Origin: Novosphingobium profundi
GTDB taxonomy: Bacteria > Pseudomonadota > Alphaproteobacteria > Sphingomonadales > Sphingomonadaceae
Reading direction: 5' to 3'
NCBI RefSeq assembly: GCF_020524485.1
Contig: NZ_JAIVLF010000003.1
Location: 806,001 to 870,000, forward strand
DNA: 64,000 bases
The notes below the pieces were generated by a model that was not told where the DNA came from, made no database searches, and saw only the letters and a list, made by a program, of their open reading frames with translations. Of the stretch, positions 44,152 to 53,286 are shown in pieces. A program made the position numbers and the translations under genes. Positions within the stretch are counted from its first letter, which is position 1. Every line of letters starts with the position of its first letter.

Positions 44152-44169
44152 GCCTAATCGGCTCGCATC

Positions 44170-45609
44170 ATGACCACACAGCCGCGCACACTCTACCAGA
44201 AGATCTGGGACGCCCACGTTGTCGACACCCGCGACGACGGTACCTGCCTCATCTACATCGACCGGCACATCGTGCACGAGGTGACGAGCCCGCAGGCCTT
44301 CGCGGCGCTACGCGCGAACGGGCGCAAGGTGCGCCGTCCGGACCTGCACATCGCGGTTCCCGACCACAACCTGCCGACCACCGCACGCCGCGATGCAAGC
44401 GGCAACCGCGTTCCCATCGCCGACCCCCAGAGCGCGCAGCAGCTCGACATGTTGGAAAAGAACGCGCCTGAATTCGGCATTCGCTACATCGGCGATGCCG
44501 ATCCCGAACAGGGCATCGTCCACGTCGTGGGCCCCGAGCAGGGCTTCTCGCTACCTGGCGCCACCATCGTGTGCGGCGACAGCCACACCGCCTGCAACGG
44601 CGGCCTGGGCGCACTGGCCTTCGGCATCGGCACCAGCGAGGTCGAGCACGTCATGGCGACGCAGACGCTGCTCCTCAAGCAGTCCAAGACCTTCCAGGTC
44701 AACGTCGAGGGCACCCTGGGTGCGGGCGTCTCGCCCAAGGACGTGATCCTGCACATCATCGGCCAGGTCGGCACCGCCGGCGGCACCGGCTACGTCATCG
44801 AGTACACCGGCAACGTGTTCCGCGAGATGTCTATCGAAGGCCGTCTGACGGTCTCGAACATGTCGATCGAGGCAGGCGCACGTGCGGGCCTGATCGCGCC
44901 CGACGAGACCACCTTCGCCTACGTCAAGGGACGCCCCTATGCACCCAGGGGCGCGGACTGGGACAAGGCCGTCGCCTGGTGGAAGAGCCTGGCGAGCGAT
45001 CCGGGCGCGACCTACGACAAGTCGATCCACATCCGCGCCGAGGATATCCAGCCCACCGTGACCTGGGGCACCAGCCCCGAGGACACCGCCCCCATCGGTG
45101 CCGTCGTCCCCTCGCCGGACGATTTCACCGACGCCTCCAAGCGTCAGGCCGTCGCGCACAGCCTTGAGTACATGGGCCTGACGCCCGGCACCAAGCTGAC
45201 CGACATCGAGGTCCAGAACGTCTTCATCGGCTCGTGCACCAACAGCCGCATCGAGGACATCCGCGCCGCCGCGCAGGTCCTCAAGGGGCGCAAGAAGGCC
45301 GACAACGTGACCTGGGCGATCGTCGTTCCGGGCTCGGGCCTGGTCAAGGCGCAGGCGGAAGCCGAAGGGCTCGACAAGATCATCATCGAGGCGGGCCTGG
45401 AATGGCGCGAGCCGGGCTGCTCGGCGTGCCTTGCGATGAACCCCGACAAGGTGCCCGCCGGTGAGCGCTGCGCGTCTACCAGCAACCGCAACTTCACCGG
45501 GCGCCAGGGTCCGGGTGCGCGCACCCACCTCGTCAGCCCCGCCATGGCGGCCGCGGCCGCCGTCACCGGACGCCTCGCCGACGTGCGCGAGCTGACCGAG
45601 AACGCCTGA
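44170..45609 (+). CDS. leuC: 3-isopropylmalate dehydratase, large subunit
   Basis: 479 residues. Aconitase family: [20 protein letters not shown], and 4Fe-4S Cys ligands in [14 protein letters not shown] and [13 protein letters not shown]. Isomerises 2- to 3-isopropylmalate in leucine synthesis with LeuD. No obvious ribosome site precedes the ATG. Separated from leuD by a 55-codon gene. Confidence 0.97.
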   Translation: MTTQPRTLYQKIWDAHVVDTRDDGTCLIYIDRHIVHEVTSPQAFAALRANGRKVRRPDLHIAVPDHNLPTTARRDASGNRVPIADPQSAQQLDMLEKNAPEFGIRYIGDADPEQGIVHVVGPEQGFSLPGATIVCGDSHTACNGGLGALAFGIGTSEVEHVMATQTLLLKQSKTFQVNVEGTLGAGVSPKDVILHIIGQVGTAGGTGYVIEYTGNVFREMSIEGRLTVSNMSIEAGARAGLIAPDETTFAYVKGRPYAPRGADWDKAVAWWKSLASDPGATYDKSIHIRAEDIQPTVTWGTSPEDTAPIGAVVPSPDDFTDASKRQAVAHSLEYMGLTPGTKLTDIEVQNVFIGSCTNSRIEDIRAAAQVLKGRKKADNVTWAIVVPGSGLVKAQAEAEGLDKIIIEAGLEWREPGCSACLAMNPDKVPAGERCASTSNRNFTGRQGPGARTHLVSPAMAAAAAVTGRLADVRELTENA

Positions 45610-45623
45610 AGGACGAACGCAAG

Positions 45624-45791
45624 ATGGCAGACGAACCCGATACCTCGCTCGCCGGACGCGCCGCGATCGCGGCCGGTGCGGCCATTGGCTCGGCGGCGGT
45701 TGCCGCCGCGCTGCTCTTCGTGAAGCGCCGCAAGTCGCGCGCCGAGAAGAACGCGCCTGCGCACCCCGAACAGGCCCCCGAGACGGATTGA
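45624..45791 (+). CDS. 55-aa single-TM protein between leuC and leuD
   Basis: ATG at 45624 with AAGGA ten bases upstream; stop TGA at 45789-45791. Hydrophilic start [18 protein letters not shown], one hydrophobic stretch [14 protein letters not shown], then [11 protein letters not shown] and a polar tail. 14 bases from both leuC and leuD, so clearly in the leu operon. Too short to be noticed by many annotation cut-offs. Function unknown. Confidence 0.75.
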   Translation: MADEPDTSLAGRAAIAAGAAIGSAAVAAALLFVKRRKSRAEKNAPAHPEQAPETD

Positions 45792-45804
45792 GACGAGCAC
45801 ACCC

Positions 45805-46407
45805 ATGAACCCGATTTCCCAGGTTTCCGGCCGGGCCTACCCGTTCGGCCGCAAGAACGTCGACACCGACGTCATCATCCCTGCCCAGTGGCTCAAGACC
45901 GTGACCCGTGAGGGCCTCGGTCAGGGCTGCCTCGAATCGGTCAAGGCCGAGCCGGGCAACGTCTTCACCGACCCGACTTACGAAGGCGCGCCGATCCTGA
46001 TCGCGGGCGACAACTTCGGCTGCGGCTCGAGCCGCGAGCACGCGGCCTGGGCGCTTCTGGACATGGGCGTGACCTGTGTCATCGCGCCCAGTTTCTCGGA
46101 CATCTTTTCGGGCAACGCGTTCAAGAACGGTATCCTGACCGTCGCGATCCCGCAGGAGGCCATCGACCGCCTGATGGAGGTCGCCACGACCGACCCGATC
46201 AGCGTCGACCTGGAAACCCAGACGGTGACCACGCCTTTCCAGGACCGCTTCACCTTCGAGATCGACCCGTTCCGCAAGCACTGCCTGCTGAATGGCCTCG
46301 ACGAAGTTGGCCTGACGCTGGCGCAGGACGCCGAGATCGGCACTTACGAAGCCAAGGCGCGCGAGGAACTGCCCTTCCTCGCCAGCCCGAAGCTGGCCGA
46401 GGCCTGA
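45805..46407 (+). CDS. leuD: 3-isopropylmalate dehydratase, small subunit
   Basis: 200 residues. LeuD swivel domain: [53 protein letters not shown]. Completes the LeuCD isomerase. Followed by a strong hairpin terminator. Confidence 0.97.
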   Translation: MNPISQVSGRAYPFGRKNVDTDVIIPAQWLKTVTREGLGQGCLESVKAEPGNVFTDPTYEGAPILIAGDNFGCGSSREHAAWALLDMGVTCVIAPSFSDIFSGNAFKNGILTVAIPQEAIDRLMEVATTDPISVDLETQTVTTPFQDRFTFEIDPFRKHCLLNGLDEVGLTLAQDAEIGTYEAKAREELPFLASPKLAEA

Positions 46408-46452
46408 GCGCCGCCCTGAAATACCGCAAGGCGGCATTTCGGATACGTTTTA

Positions 46453-46483
46453 CCGGCCCGGCGGGACTCTCCCGCCGGGCCGG
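46453..46483 (+). terminator. Terminator after leuD
   Basis: Perfect 13-bp stem (46453-46465 with 46471-46483) and ACTCT loop, followed by TTGCCTTT. Ends the leuC-leuD operon. Confidence 0.85.
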
Positions 46484-46613
46484 TTGCCTTTGGAGCCTGC
46501 GCGCGATGCCGGAATCGGGATTGAACCCGGCCCCGCTCGGCCCTATCGCAATGGGAACGAACCGTGACACGGTGCGCAGGTGCACCGGGCTCACGCTTTT
46601 GCGGGATTGTGTG

Positions 46614-46949
46614 ATGAAGAGTTTCAGCAGCAAGGGGCACGGCGCAGATGGCGGCGAGCCGACCGGGCTCGAGCATGACGCCGAGGTGCTTTTTCGCATC
46701 CAGGCGCGCCGCAACCGCCTCGTGGGCGAATGGGCCGCCGCGCGCATGGGCCTTTCCGAGGCCGAAACCGAAGCCTACGCAAAGGCGGTGGTCCAGGCCG
46801 ACTTCGAGGAAGCGGGCGACGAGGACGTGATCCGCAAGCTCCTGGGCGACATTACCGCCGCCGGGGTCGACACGACCGAAAGCGAAGTGCGCGCCGCCCT
46901 CGAAGCCAAGCAGGTCGAAGCGCGCCGCGCCTTTCTCGGCGCGGCCTGA
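46614..46949 (+). CDS. DUF1476, zeta-type inhibitor of F1-ATPase
   Basis: 111 residues from the ATG at 46614 (MKSFSSKGHGADGGEPTG). Helical DUF1476 protein: FRIQARRNRLVGEWAAARMG, YAKAVVQADFEEAGDEDVIR. In Paracoccus this family is the zeta subunit that blocks ATP hydrolysis by the F1Fo complex. Alphaproteobacteria-specific, supporting the taxonomic call. Confidence 0.9.
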   Translation: MKSFSSKGHGADGGEPTGLEHDAEVLFRIQARRNRLVGEWAAARMGLSEAETEAYAKAVVQADFEEAGDEDVIRKLLGDITAAGVDTTESEVRAALEAKQVEARRAFLGAA

Positions 46950-47082
46950 CCACCCCGCCCACCTCAAGAGCGCCGCGCCCGAAACGGCTCGAAACCGTGC
47001 GCCAGCGGTGCTAGGGGGAAGCGCAAGACCAAGGTGCCGGCCGCACCCTGCCCCCCCAACGACGGCCATAGGAGAAGCCCAG

Positions 47083-47316
47083 ATGGCGATGCCCGCCAGC
47101 GAGATCGAGCGCCTCATTGCAGAGGCCCTGCCCGGCTGCGAAATCACGATCACCGACCTTGCCGGCGACGGCGACCACTACGCCGCGCATGTCGTCGCGC
47201 CCCAGTTCGCGGGCAAGATGCGTGTCGCGCAGCACAAGATGGTCTATGAAGCGCTCGGAGGCCGCATGGGCGGCGAGCTCCACGCCTTGCAACTCACCAC
47301 CGCCGTTCCCAAGTGA
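47083..47316 (+). CDS. bolA: BolA-family protein
   Basis: 77 residues from the ATG at 47083, GGAG nine bases upstream. KH-like BolA fold: PASEIERLIAEALPGCEITI, DGDHYAAHVVAPQF, VAQHKMVYEALGGRMGGELH. Only 30 bases before the monothiol glutaredoxin, its partner in Fe-S or iron-sensing complexes. Confidence 0.93.
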   Translation: MAMPASEIERLIAEALPGCEITITDLAGDGDHYAAHVVAPQFAGKMRVAQHKMVYEALGGRMGGELHALQLTTAVPK

Positions 47317-47346
47317 CGCGCATACGCTTTTGAGGATTTGAATCAG

Positions 47347-47676
47347 ATGTCCGACGTTAACGCCCGTATCGGCGACCTCGTGAAGGCCAACGATGTTGTC
47401 CTGTTCATGAAGGGCACGCCGCTCTTCCCGCAGTGCGGCTTCTCGAGCCGCGCCTGCGCCATTCTCGACCACATCGGCGTCCCGTTTGAATCGGTCGACG
47501 TCCTGCAGGACCAGGAAATCCGCCAGGGCATCAAGGCCTACTCGGATTGGCCGACGATCCCCCAGCTCTACGTGAAGGGCGAGTTCGTGGGCGGCAGCGA
47601 CATCATGATGGAGATGTACGAGGCTGGCGAACTGCAGCAGCTCGTCACCGACGCGGGAATCGCGCCCCAGGCCTGA
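47347..47676 (+). CDS. grxD: Monothiol glutaredoxin, Grx4/GrxD type
   Basis: 109 residues from the ATG at 47347. CGFS active site in [14 protein letters not shown], and [20 protein letters not shown] and [12 protein letters not shown]. Binds a 2Fe-2S cluster with BolA. An in-frame TTG at 47338 is possible but the ATG is better placed behind GAGGA. Followed by a long hairpin. Confidence 0.95.
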   Translation: MSDVNARIGDLVKANDVVLFMKGTPLFPQCGFSSRACAILDHIGVPFESVDVLQDQEIRQGIKAYSDWPTIPQLYVKGEFVGGSDIMMEMYEAGELQQLVTDAGIAPQA

Positions 47677-47702
47677 TTCGCTGGCGCGAGTCGCGTCACC
47701 CG

Positions 47703-47751
47703 ACGCACGAAGGGCCCGGAGACCACTACGGTGTCCGGGCCCTTCGTGCGT
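47703..47751 (+). terminator. Terminator after grxD
   Basis: 18-bp perfect stem (47703-47720 with 47734-47751) with a 13-base loop. No T-run, but the length and place between grxD and the Nudix gene fit a terminator. Confidence 0.75.
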
Positions 47752-48087
47752 CTGTCGGGGAGGCAGGGCCAGGAGACATGATGGCCCTGCCCCATCGAGA
47801 CTGCTTTGGGTACAATGGATACAAAGCATGGACCGTGCCAAACTCGCGAAATTACGCAAAACCCGCATTTGCGCGGCCGACGCGATCACGCCCCAAGCCC
47901 GACGTGTAAGAAATCTCGACACATCGGAAACCCGCCTTGGCTTCGGGAGGCGCATCGGGACCAACGCACCTGCGGCCAGCGCCGCCCCCTTCTCCCTGGG
48001 GCCCGAAGGGCGTCAACCTTGGGTGTGTTTCACCTGCAAGGCAACCGCCCTCTTGCCCCCGGCGGCACGGCGCGCGAAAGCGGTCCC
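47752..48087. other. Gene-free stretch before the Nudix gene
   Basis: 336 bases. GGGTACAAT at 47808-47816 could be an extended -10 element. An 87-codon frame from 47828 ends in an ATGA overlap with the Nudix start, but its codon use (TTA, AGA, GTA, ACA) differs from neighbouring genes, so I do not call it. Confidence 0.4.
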
Positions 48088-48873
48088 ATGACCGCCTCCC
48101 ACGCTCCCACCGACCCGCCCGAAGACATGGTGCCCGCCGCGACCGTCGTCATCTTCCGGCGCAGCCCCCGGCCCGGCGGCCCGCCCGAACTGCTGATGGT
48201 CAAGCGCGCCCCGAAGATGCGCTTTGCCGCGGGCGCGCTGGTCTTTCCGGGCGGACGCGTCGATGCCGAGGACACGACCCTCGCCCGCCGCCTCCTGCCA
48301 GATGAGGACGACGCGCTGGGGGCGGCCCGGATCGCCGCCATTCGCGAGACACTGGAAGAGACTGGTCTTCTCATCGCCAACCCGGTCGCCGTCTCGCCGC
48401 AGGCGGTGCGCGAGGGCCGCGAACTGCTGCTGCGCGAGGGCGCTCTTGCCCCGGTGCTCGAACGGATGGGCTGGGAGCTCGATCCCGGGCGCCTGACCTT
48501 CTACGCCCACTGGTGCGCGCCAGGTGTCAGGCCCTTCGACACTCGCTTTTTCCTGACCGATCTTGGCCGCGGACAGGTCGATATCGCAGTCGACGAGACC
48601 GAGAATACGCACCTGTTCTGGGCCAGCGCGCGCGACACCCTGGCGCTGTGCGAGCGCGGCGAGGGACGGGTCATCTTCCCCACCCGCCGCAACCTGGAGC
48701 GCCTCGCCAGGCATGGCTCCTTCGCCGATGCCCGTGCCGACGCGCAGGCCCATCCCCCGCGCCGGATCCGGCCCGTGATCCAGAAACGCGAGGATGGCGA
48801 CTGGCTGACAATTCCGACGGACCTGGGCTACCCGGTCTGCGCCGAGGCCATGGCCAGCGTCCAGCGCGGCTGA
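48088..48873 (+). CDS. Nudix hydrolase
   Basis: 261 residues from the ATG at 48088. Nudix box region GALVFPGGRVDAEDTTLARR then IAAIRETLEETGLLI, with the REx2EExG helix intact but an insertion between GG and RE compared with the shortest Nudix boxes. This arrangement (long insert, ELLMVKRAPKMRFAAG) is that of the NUDT7/19-like CoA-type or ADP-sugar branch; substrate unproven. Confidence 0.87.
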   Translation: MTASHAPTDPPEDMVPAATVVIFRRSPRPGGPPELLMVKRAPKMRFAAGALVFPGGRVDAEDTTLARRLLPDEDDALGAARIAAIRETLEETGLLIANPVAVSPQAVREGRELLLREGALAPVLERMGWELDPGRLTFYAHWCAPGVRPFDTRFFLTDLGRGQVDIAVDETENTHLFWASARDTLALCERGEGRVIFPTRRNLERLARHGSFADARADAQAHPPRRIRPVIQKREDGDWLTIPTDLGYPVCAEAMASVQRG

Positions 48874-48895
48874 ACGTAGCTGCCTTATACGCGAT

Positions 48896-49219
48896 TCAGA
48901 AGCCGCGCGGCATGCCCTTGGACGGGTTGTGCAGGGCCAGGTGGTCCACCACCGGGCCATAGAGCGGCCGGTCGAACTCGACCCCGGCAAAGTCACCGCT
49001 GATCCAGCGCACGACCCCGCTGAAGGCTTCCAGCCCGGCCGGGCGCAGCACGATGCGCCCGCCCACCTTGAAGAACATGCCCGTGATCTGGATACAGCAC
49101 CCCTCGGGCGAGAGATCGTAGATCTCGCCCGTGTCCCGCAGACCGCTGTGGGTCCGGCACTGTACGGTCATGGAGACCGGCTTGCGCACGGAGCGCCGGG
49201 GGATGATCGGACGGCTCAT
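48896..49219 (-). CDS. PilZ-domain protein
   Basis: 107 residues. c-di-GMP binding motifs are visible: RRSVRKPV (RxxxR-type) and DLSPEGCCIQI (DxSxxG), then GVVRWISGDFAGVEFDRP. A single-domain PilZ protein can act as receptor for c-di-GMP made by the two GGDEF proteins earlier in the window. Confidence 0.88.
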   Translation of the reverse strand: MSRPIIPRRSVRKPVSMTVQCRTHSGLRDTGEIYDLSPEGCCIQITGMFFKVGGRIVLRPAGLEAFSGVVRWISGDFAGVEFDRPLYGPVVDHLALHNPSKGMPRGF

Positions 49220-49278
49220 TCAGGTATCAATAGCCCTGTTTTCTTGACCTTTCATTAACCTCTTGCGGCACGCCCGGT

Positions 49279-50595
49279 TCAGGCCGGGCGGCGCGCATAG
49301 AGGCCAAAGCCCGCGATCACCGCATAGCACAGCGCCGGGATGATGAAGGCGATCGAGAGGTTGCCGCCCGTCGCATCGGCCAGCGCGCCGGTAAGGACCG
49401 GGATCACGGCCCCGCCGCAGATGGCGACATTGATGATGCCCGAACCATCGGCCGCTCGTGTGCCCAGCTTCTCGCAGGCAAGGCTGAAGATGGTGGGGAA
49501 CATGATCGAGTTCATGAGGCCCACGGCCAGCAGGGTGTAGCCTGCCAGCGGCCCGGTGCCGGTGGTCGAGACCGCGATCAGGACGATGGCCGCGCAGGCG
49601 TTGAAGGCCAGCACCTTGCCCGGGCTGACGAGACGCAGCACCGCCGAGCCGAGGAAGCGGCCGACCATCGCCCCGCCCCAGTAGAAGCCCAGGAGCTTGC
49701 CCGCGCTCGCCTCGGGCAGCGCCATCACGTGGTCCTGCATCAGGTAGTTGACGATGAGCGAGCCGATGGTGACCTCGGCGCCGACGTAGAGGAAGATGCA
49801 CAGCGCGCCGTAACCAAAGCGCAGGCGTGCGAGGAGATCGAGCCCGAAGCGTTCGAGCACGCCCTTGGTCGCATGCGCCTCGTGCTTTTCGGCGGGAAGG
49901 CGGTTGCGGAACATCCAGACCGCGAGGGCAACAAGCGCCAGCGCCGCGGCAATGCCGAGGTAGCCATGGACGATCGCCTGGCTTTCCTGGCGGCGGTAGG
50001 TGTCGAGCGCCGCGCCGGTCAGTTCACCCGCCGAGACATTGGCGAGGCTGCCCAGAATCAGGACCGAACCGGCGATGGGGAAGAGCGTGGTGCCCAGCGA
50101 GTTGAAGGCCTGCGCGAACGTGAGGCGCGAGGACGCGGTCTTGCGCGGCCCCAGCAGGCTGATCAGCGGGTTCGAGACGACCTGGACGATGACAACGCCA
50201 GCCGCCAGCACGAAGTAGGCGGCGAGGAACAGCGGGTAGTAGGCCGTCTGCGAGGCCGGAATGAAGGCAAGGCAGCCCGCGATCATCACCACCAGGCCCA
50301 CCACGGCGCCGCGCATATAGCCCAGTTTGCGCACCAGCATCGCGCCCGGAATGCCGATCACCGCATAGGCGGTGAAGAAGCAGAACTGCACCAGCATCGC
50401 CTCTGTGAAGCTGAGCGTGAACAGCTCCTTGAGCTTGGGAATGATGACGTCGTTGAGGCTGGTGATGCCCCCGAAGATGAAAAACAGCGCGAAGACGAAG
50501 TAGCGCAGTTCGGGCGCATCGACGTGGCCGCCCGGGACTTCCTCCCCGAACGTTTCAGCATCGCCACTGGGGCTGGTATCGATCATTGCGGCCAC
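49279..50595 (-). CDS. FHS-family sugar permease (MFS)
   Basis: About 438 residues, twelve TM helices. FucP/GluP branch: FVFALFFIFGGITSLNDVII, FCFFTAYAVIGIPGAMLVRK, NPLISLLGPRKTASSRLTFA, AGKLLGFYWGGAMVGRFLGS. Start GTG 50595 has GGAG nine bases upstream; the ATG three codons later (50586) has none at a workable distance. Probably a sugar:proton symporter; next to glycerol genes but in its own transcript. Confidence 0.88.
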   Translation of the reverse strand: MAAMIDTSPSGDAETFGEEVPGGHVDAPELRYFVFALFFIFGGITSLNDVIIPKLKELFTLSFTEAMLVQFCFFTAYAVIGIPGAMLVRKLGYMRGAVVGLVVMIAGCLAFIPASQTAYYPLFLAAYFVLAAGVVIVQVVSNPLISLLGPRKTASSRLTFAQAFNSLGTTLFPIAGSVLILGSLANVSAGELTGAALDTYRRQESQAIVHGYLGIAAALALVALAVWMFRNRLPAEKHEAHATKGVLERFGLDLLARLRFGYGALCIFLYVGAEVTIGSLIVNYLMQDHVMALPEASAGKLLGFYWGGAMVGRFLGSAVLRLVSPGKVLAFNACAAIVLIAVSTTGTGPLAGYTLLAVGLMNSIMFPTIFSLACEKLGTRAADGSGIINVAICGGAVIPVLTGALADATGGNLSIAFIIPALCYAVIAGFGLYARRPA

Positions 50596-50737
50596 GGTGC
50601 TCTTCTCCCGGTGGGGTGGCTGTTCAGGGCGCAACGATCTGATGCATTTTTTCACTCAGGGCAAGAAATTGCGCGTCCTTGCGAGATACATGCCGTGATG
50701 GCTCATTTCGGGCCAGATCATTTCGAGCCCCATCCCC

Positions 50738-52228
50738 TTATTTCGAGATCGTGCGGCGCACAGCATCTTTCCAGCCAGCGGCAAGATCGCGGCGGCGCTC
50801 GGCCTTCATCGCCGGGCGGAACAGCTCGCCCTGCCGCCAGGTGCGCGAGAGCGCGTCGAGATCGCTCCACACGCCCGTCGCAAGGCCTGCGTGGAAAGCC
50901 GCGCCCAGCGCTGTCGTTTCCAGGTGCACCGGACGCTCGACCGGCACGTCGAGCATGTCGGCAAGGAACTGGCACAGCCAGTCGTTCGCCGCCATCCCGC
51001 CATCGACGCGCAGGCGCTCGGGCGTGCGGCCACCGTCGGCGACCATCGCGTCGGCCAGATCCATGGTCTGGTAGGCCACCGCCTCCAGCGCCGCGCGGGC
51101 AAGGTGCGCCTGCCCGGCCCCCAGCGTCAGGCCATAGATCGCGCCGCGCGCGTCCGGGTCCCAGTGCGGCGCACCGAGCCCGACGAAGGCAGGCACCATG
51201 TAGACACCGTGGTTGTCGGGCACTTGCGTCGCCATGTCGTTGGTCTCGCGCGCATGGGTGATGACACCGATGCCATCACGCAGCCACTTGATCGCCGCAC
51301 CCGCCACGAAGATCGAGCCTTCGAGCGCATAGGTCATCTGGCCATTCAGGCGGTAGGCGGGCGTGGTGATCAGGCGGTTGTCCGAGGCCAGCGCCTCCTC
51401 GCCCGTGTTGAGCAGCATGAAGCAGCCCGTGCCGTAGGTCGACTTGGCCATGCCCGGCGCGAAACAGGCCTGCCCGAACAGCGCGGCCTGCTGGTCACCC
51501 GCCATCCCCGCGATGGGAATCTCGGCCTCAAACAGGTCGGGCGCAGTGGTGCCGAAGACATGGCTGTTGTCGTGGACCTCGGGCAGGATCTGCATCGGCA
51601 CGCGAAACAGGCGGCACAGTTCCTCGTCCCACCCTTGGGTGCGGATGTTGTAGAGCATCGTGCGCCCGGCGTTGGTGACGTCGGTCGCGTGGACCTTGCC
51701 CCCGGTCAGGCGCCACAGCAGGAAGCAATCGATGGTGCCGAAGGCCAGTTCCCCGCGCTCGGCCGCGGCGCGGGCGCCCGCCACGTTGTCGAGGATCCAG
51801 GCGAGCTTGGTCGCGGAGAAGTAGGGATCGACAAGGAGCCCGGTGCGCGCCCGCACGTCGGCCTCCACCCCGTCGCCCTTGAGATCGGCGCACAGCCGCG
51901 CGGTGCGCCGGTCCTGCCACACGATGGCCTTGTGGATCGGCGTGCCCGTCGCCTTGTCCCACACCACCACGGTCTCGCGCTGGTTGGTGATGCCGATCCC
52001 GGCGATATCGCGCGGCGCGACGCCGCTCTTGCCCATCGCCTCGCGCGCGGTCTGCACCACGTCGCGCCAGATGTCCTCCGGGTCGTGTTCGACCCAGCCC
52101 AGTTCGGGATAGTGCTGTTCGAACTCGCACTGCGCGGTAGCCACCGCACGCGCCTCGGCGTCGAAGACGATGGCACGGGTCGAAGTCGTCCCCTGGTCGA
52201 TAGCAAGTAGATGGCCGGGCTGGGACAT
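50738..52228 (-). CDS. glpK: Glycerol kinase
   Basis: 496 residues. FGGY family: [78 protein letters not shown]. Makes glycerol-3-phosphate. 42 bases after glpF in the same operon. Confidence 0.97.
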   Translation of the reverse strand: MSQPGHLLAIDQGTTSTRAIVFDAEARAVATAQCEFEQHYPELGWVEHDPEDIWRDVVQTAREAMGKSGVAPRDIAGIGITNQRETVVVWDKATGTPIHKAIVWQDRRTARLCADLKGDGVEADVRARTGLLVDPYFSATKLAWILDNVAGARAAAERGELAFGTIDCFLLWRLTGGKVHATDVTNAGRTMLYNIRTQGWDEELCRLFRVPMQILPEVHDNSHVFGTTAPDLFEAEIPIAGMAGDQQAALFGQACFAPGMAKSTYGTGCFMLLNTGEEALASDNRLITTPAYRLNGQMTYALEGSIFVAGAAIKWLRDGIGVITHARETNDMATQVPDNHGVYMVPAFVGLGAPHWDPDARGAIYGLTLGAGQAHLARAALEAVAYQTMDLADAMVADGGRTPERLRVDGGMAANDWLCQFLADMLDVPVERPVHLETTALGAAFHAGLATGVWSDLDALSRTWRQGELFRPAMKAERRRDLAAGWKDAVRRTISK

Positions 52229-52270
52229 GCAGGAACTCTCCGTCGGGATAATGGGGGCGCTCGACGCGGC

Positions 52271-53116
52271 TTATTCGGCGCCGGTTTCGGCCGTGGTTTC
52301 GGTGGCGTTTTCGGTTCTCGTCTCGGGCCGCAGGTAAGGCTTGATCGCGAAGTGATAAAGACCCGCTCCGACAAGGCCGCCCACGAAGGGCCCAGCAATC
52401 GGCACCCAGAAGTAGAAGCCCGCGCCCGGCAGGGCCGAGGCGCCCCAGCCCGTGAACGTCGCGAAGAGGCGCGGCCCGAAATCGCGTGCAGGGTTGATCG
52501 GCCAGCCTTCGAGATAGCCGCCCGAGGCGCCGATGGCCGCGACGAGCAGGCCAATCATCAACGCGCCCGAGTTCGCGCGCGGCGCCATCTCGTTGTACTC
52601 GTCGGTGATTGCAAAGATGCCCAGCAGCAGGAACGCGGTCAGGATGACCTCGTCCCAGAAGGCGTGCCAGGGGGTGATGTGCGCGCCGGGCAGCGTGAAG
52701 AAGACCCCCGCCGCGCCGCCCTCGGCCCGGGTCAGCCCTTGCGCGGCATTGAACGCGTCGATTACCGGATGCCAGAGCTGGAGGACGAGCGCGGCGCCGA
52801 TCACACCGCCTGCGACCTGCGCGGCAATATAGGGGAGAACCTTGCGCCGGGGGAAGCCGCGATAGACCATCAGCGCCAGGGTCACCGCCGGATTGGCGTG
52901 GGTCCCCGAGACCGAGCCGGTCACGTAGATCGCCAGCGTCACGGCAAGCCCCCAGGCAATGCACACGCCCCAGTAGGCCTGCGCATAGGGGCTGGGATCA
53001 TAGAGCGTAATCATGGCCGCGGCGGAATCGCCCAGCGTCACGATGATCATCACCGCGATCATCTCGGCAATCAGTTCGCCGCGCAGCTTGCGCGAATCTT
53101 CGGTCCCGGCAGGCAC
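52271..53116 (-). CDS. glpF: Aquaglyceroporin, glycerol facilitator
   Basis: 281 residues from a GTG at 53116, preceded by GAGGGGAG ten bases away; the longer frame begins earlier without a ribosome site. Both half-helix signatures are present: SGTHANPAVTLAL and GWPINPARDFGPR. The Asp after NPAR (R-D) marks glycerol-conducting aquaporins. First gene of glpF-glpK, divergent from glpD. Confidence 0.93.
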   Translation of the reverse strand: MPAGTEDSRKLRGELIAEMIAVMIIVTLGDSAAAMITLYDPSPYAQAYWGVCIAWGLAVTLAIYVTGSVSGTHANPAVTLALMVYRGFPRRKVLPYIAAQVAGGVIGAALVLQLWHPVIDAFNAAQGLTRAEGGAAGVFFTLPGAHITPWHAFWDEVILTAFLLLGIFAITDEYNEMAPRANSGALMIGLLVAAIGASGGYLEGWPINPARDFGPRLFATFTGWGASALPGAGFYFWVPIAGPFVGGLVGAGLYHFAIKPYLRPETRTENATETTAETGAE

Positions 53117-53141
53117 GATCCGAGATCTCCCCTCTATCGGT

Positions 53142-53236
53142 CTTCGTTTTCGGCCCCTCCCTGCACGCACCTTCATACGAAGGTCAATACTTTCGTTTGA
53201 ATTTTCGTTTCTGCCAAACTATAGCACTAAACGAAA
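53142..53236. promoter_or_regulatory. Candidate GlpR operator array
   Basis: TTTCGTTT-type octamers: CTTCGTTT (53142-53149), TTTCGTTT (53191-53198), TTTCGTTT (53203-53210), and the inverse AAACGAAA (53229-53236). The middle two are exactly 12 bases apart. All lie between divergent glpF and glpD, and GlpR is encoded next to glpD, so they are the probable operators. Confidence 0.7.
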
Positions 53237-53286
53237 TTCATCGGGATGTGTTCCCCTACCAAGCCACCCTGAAGGGAGTTCCCACC

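Noticed and set aside
47828..48091. 87-codon frame ending in ATGA overlap with the Nudix gene
   Set aside because: Rare codons (TTA, AGA, GTA, ACA), no recognisable domain and no ribosome site; the overlap is probably chance.
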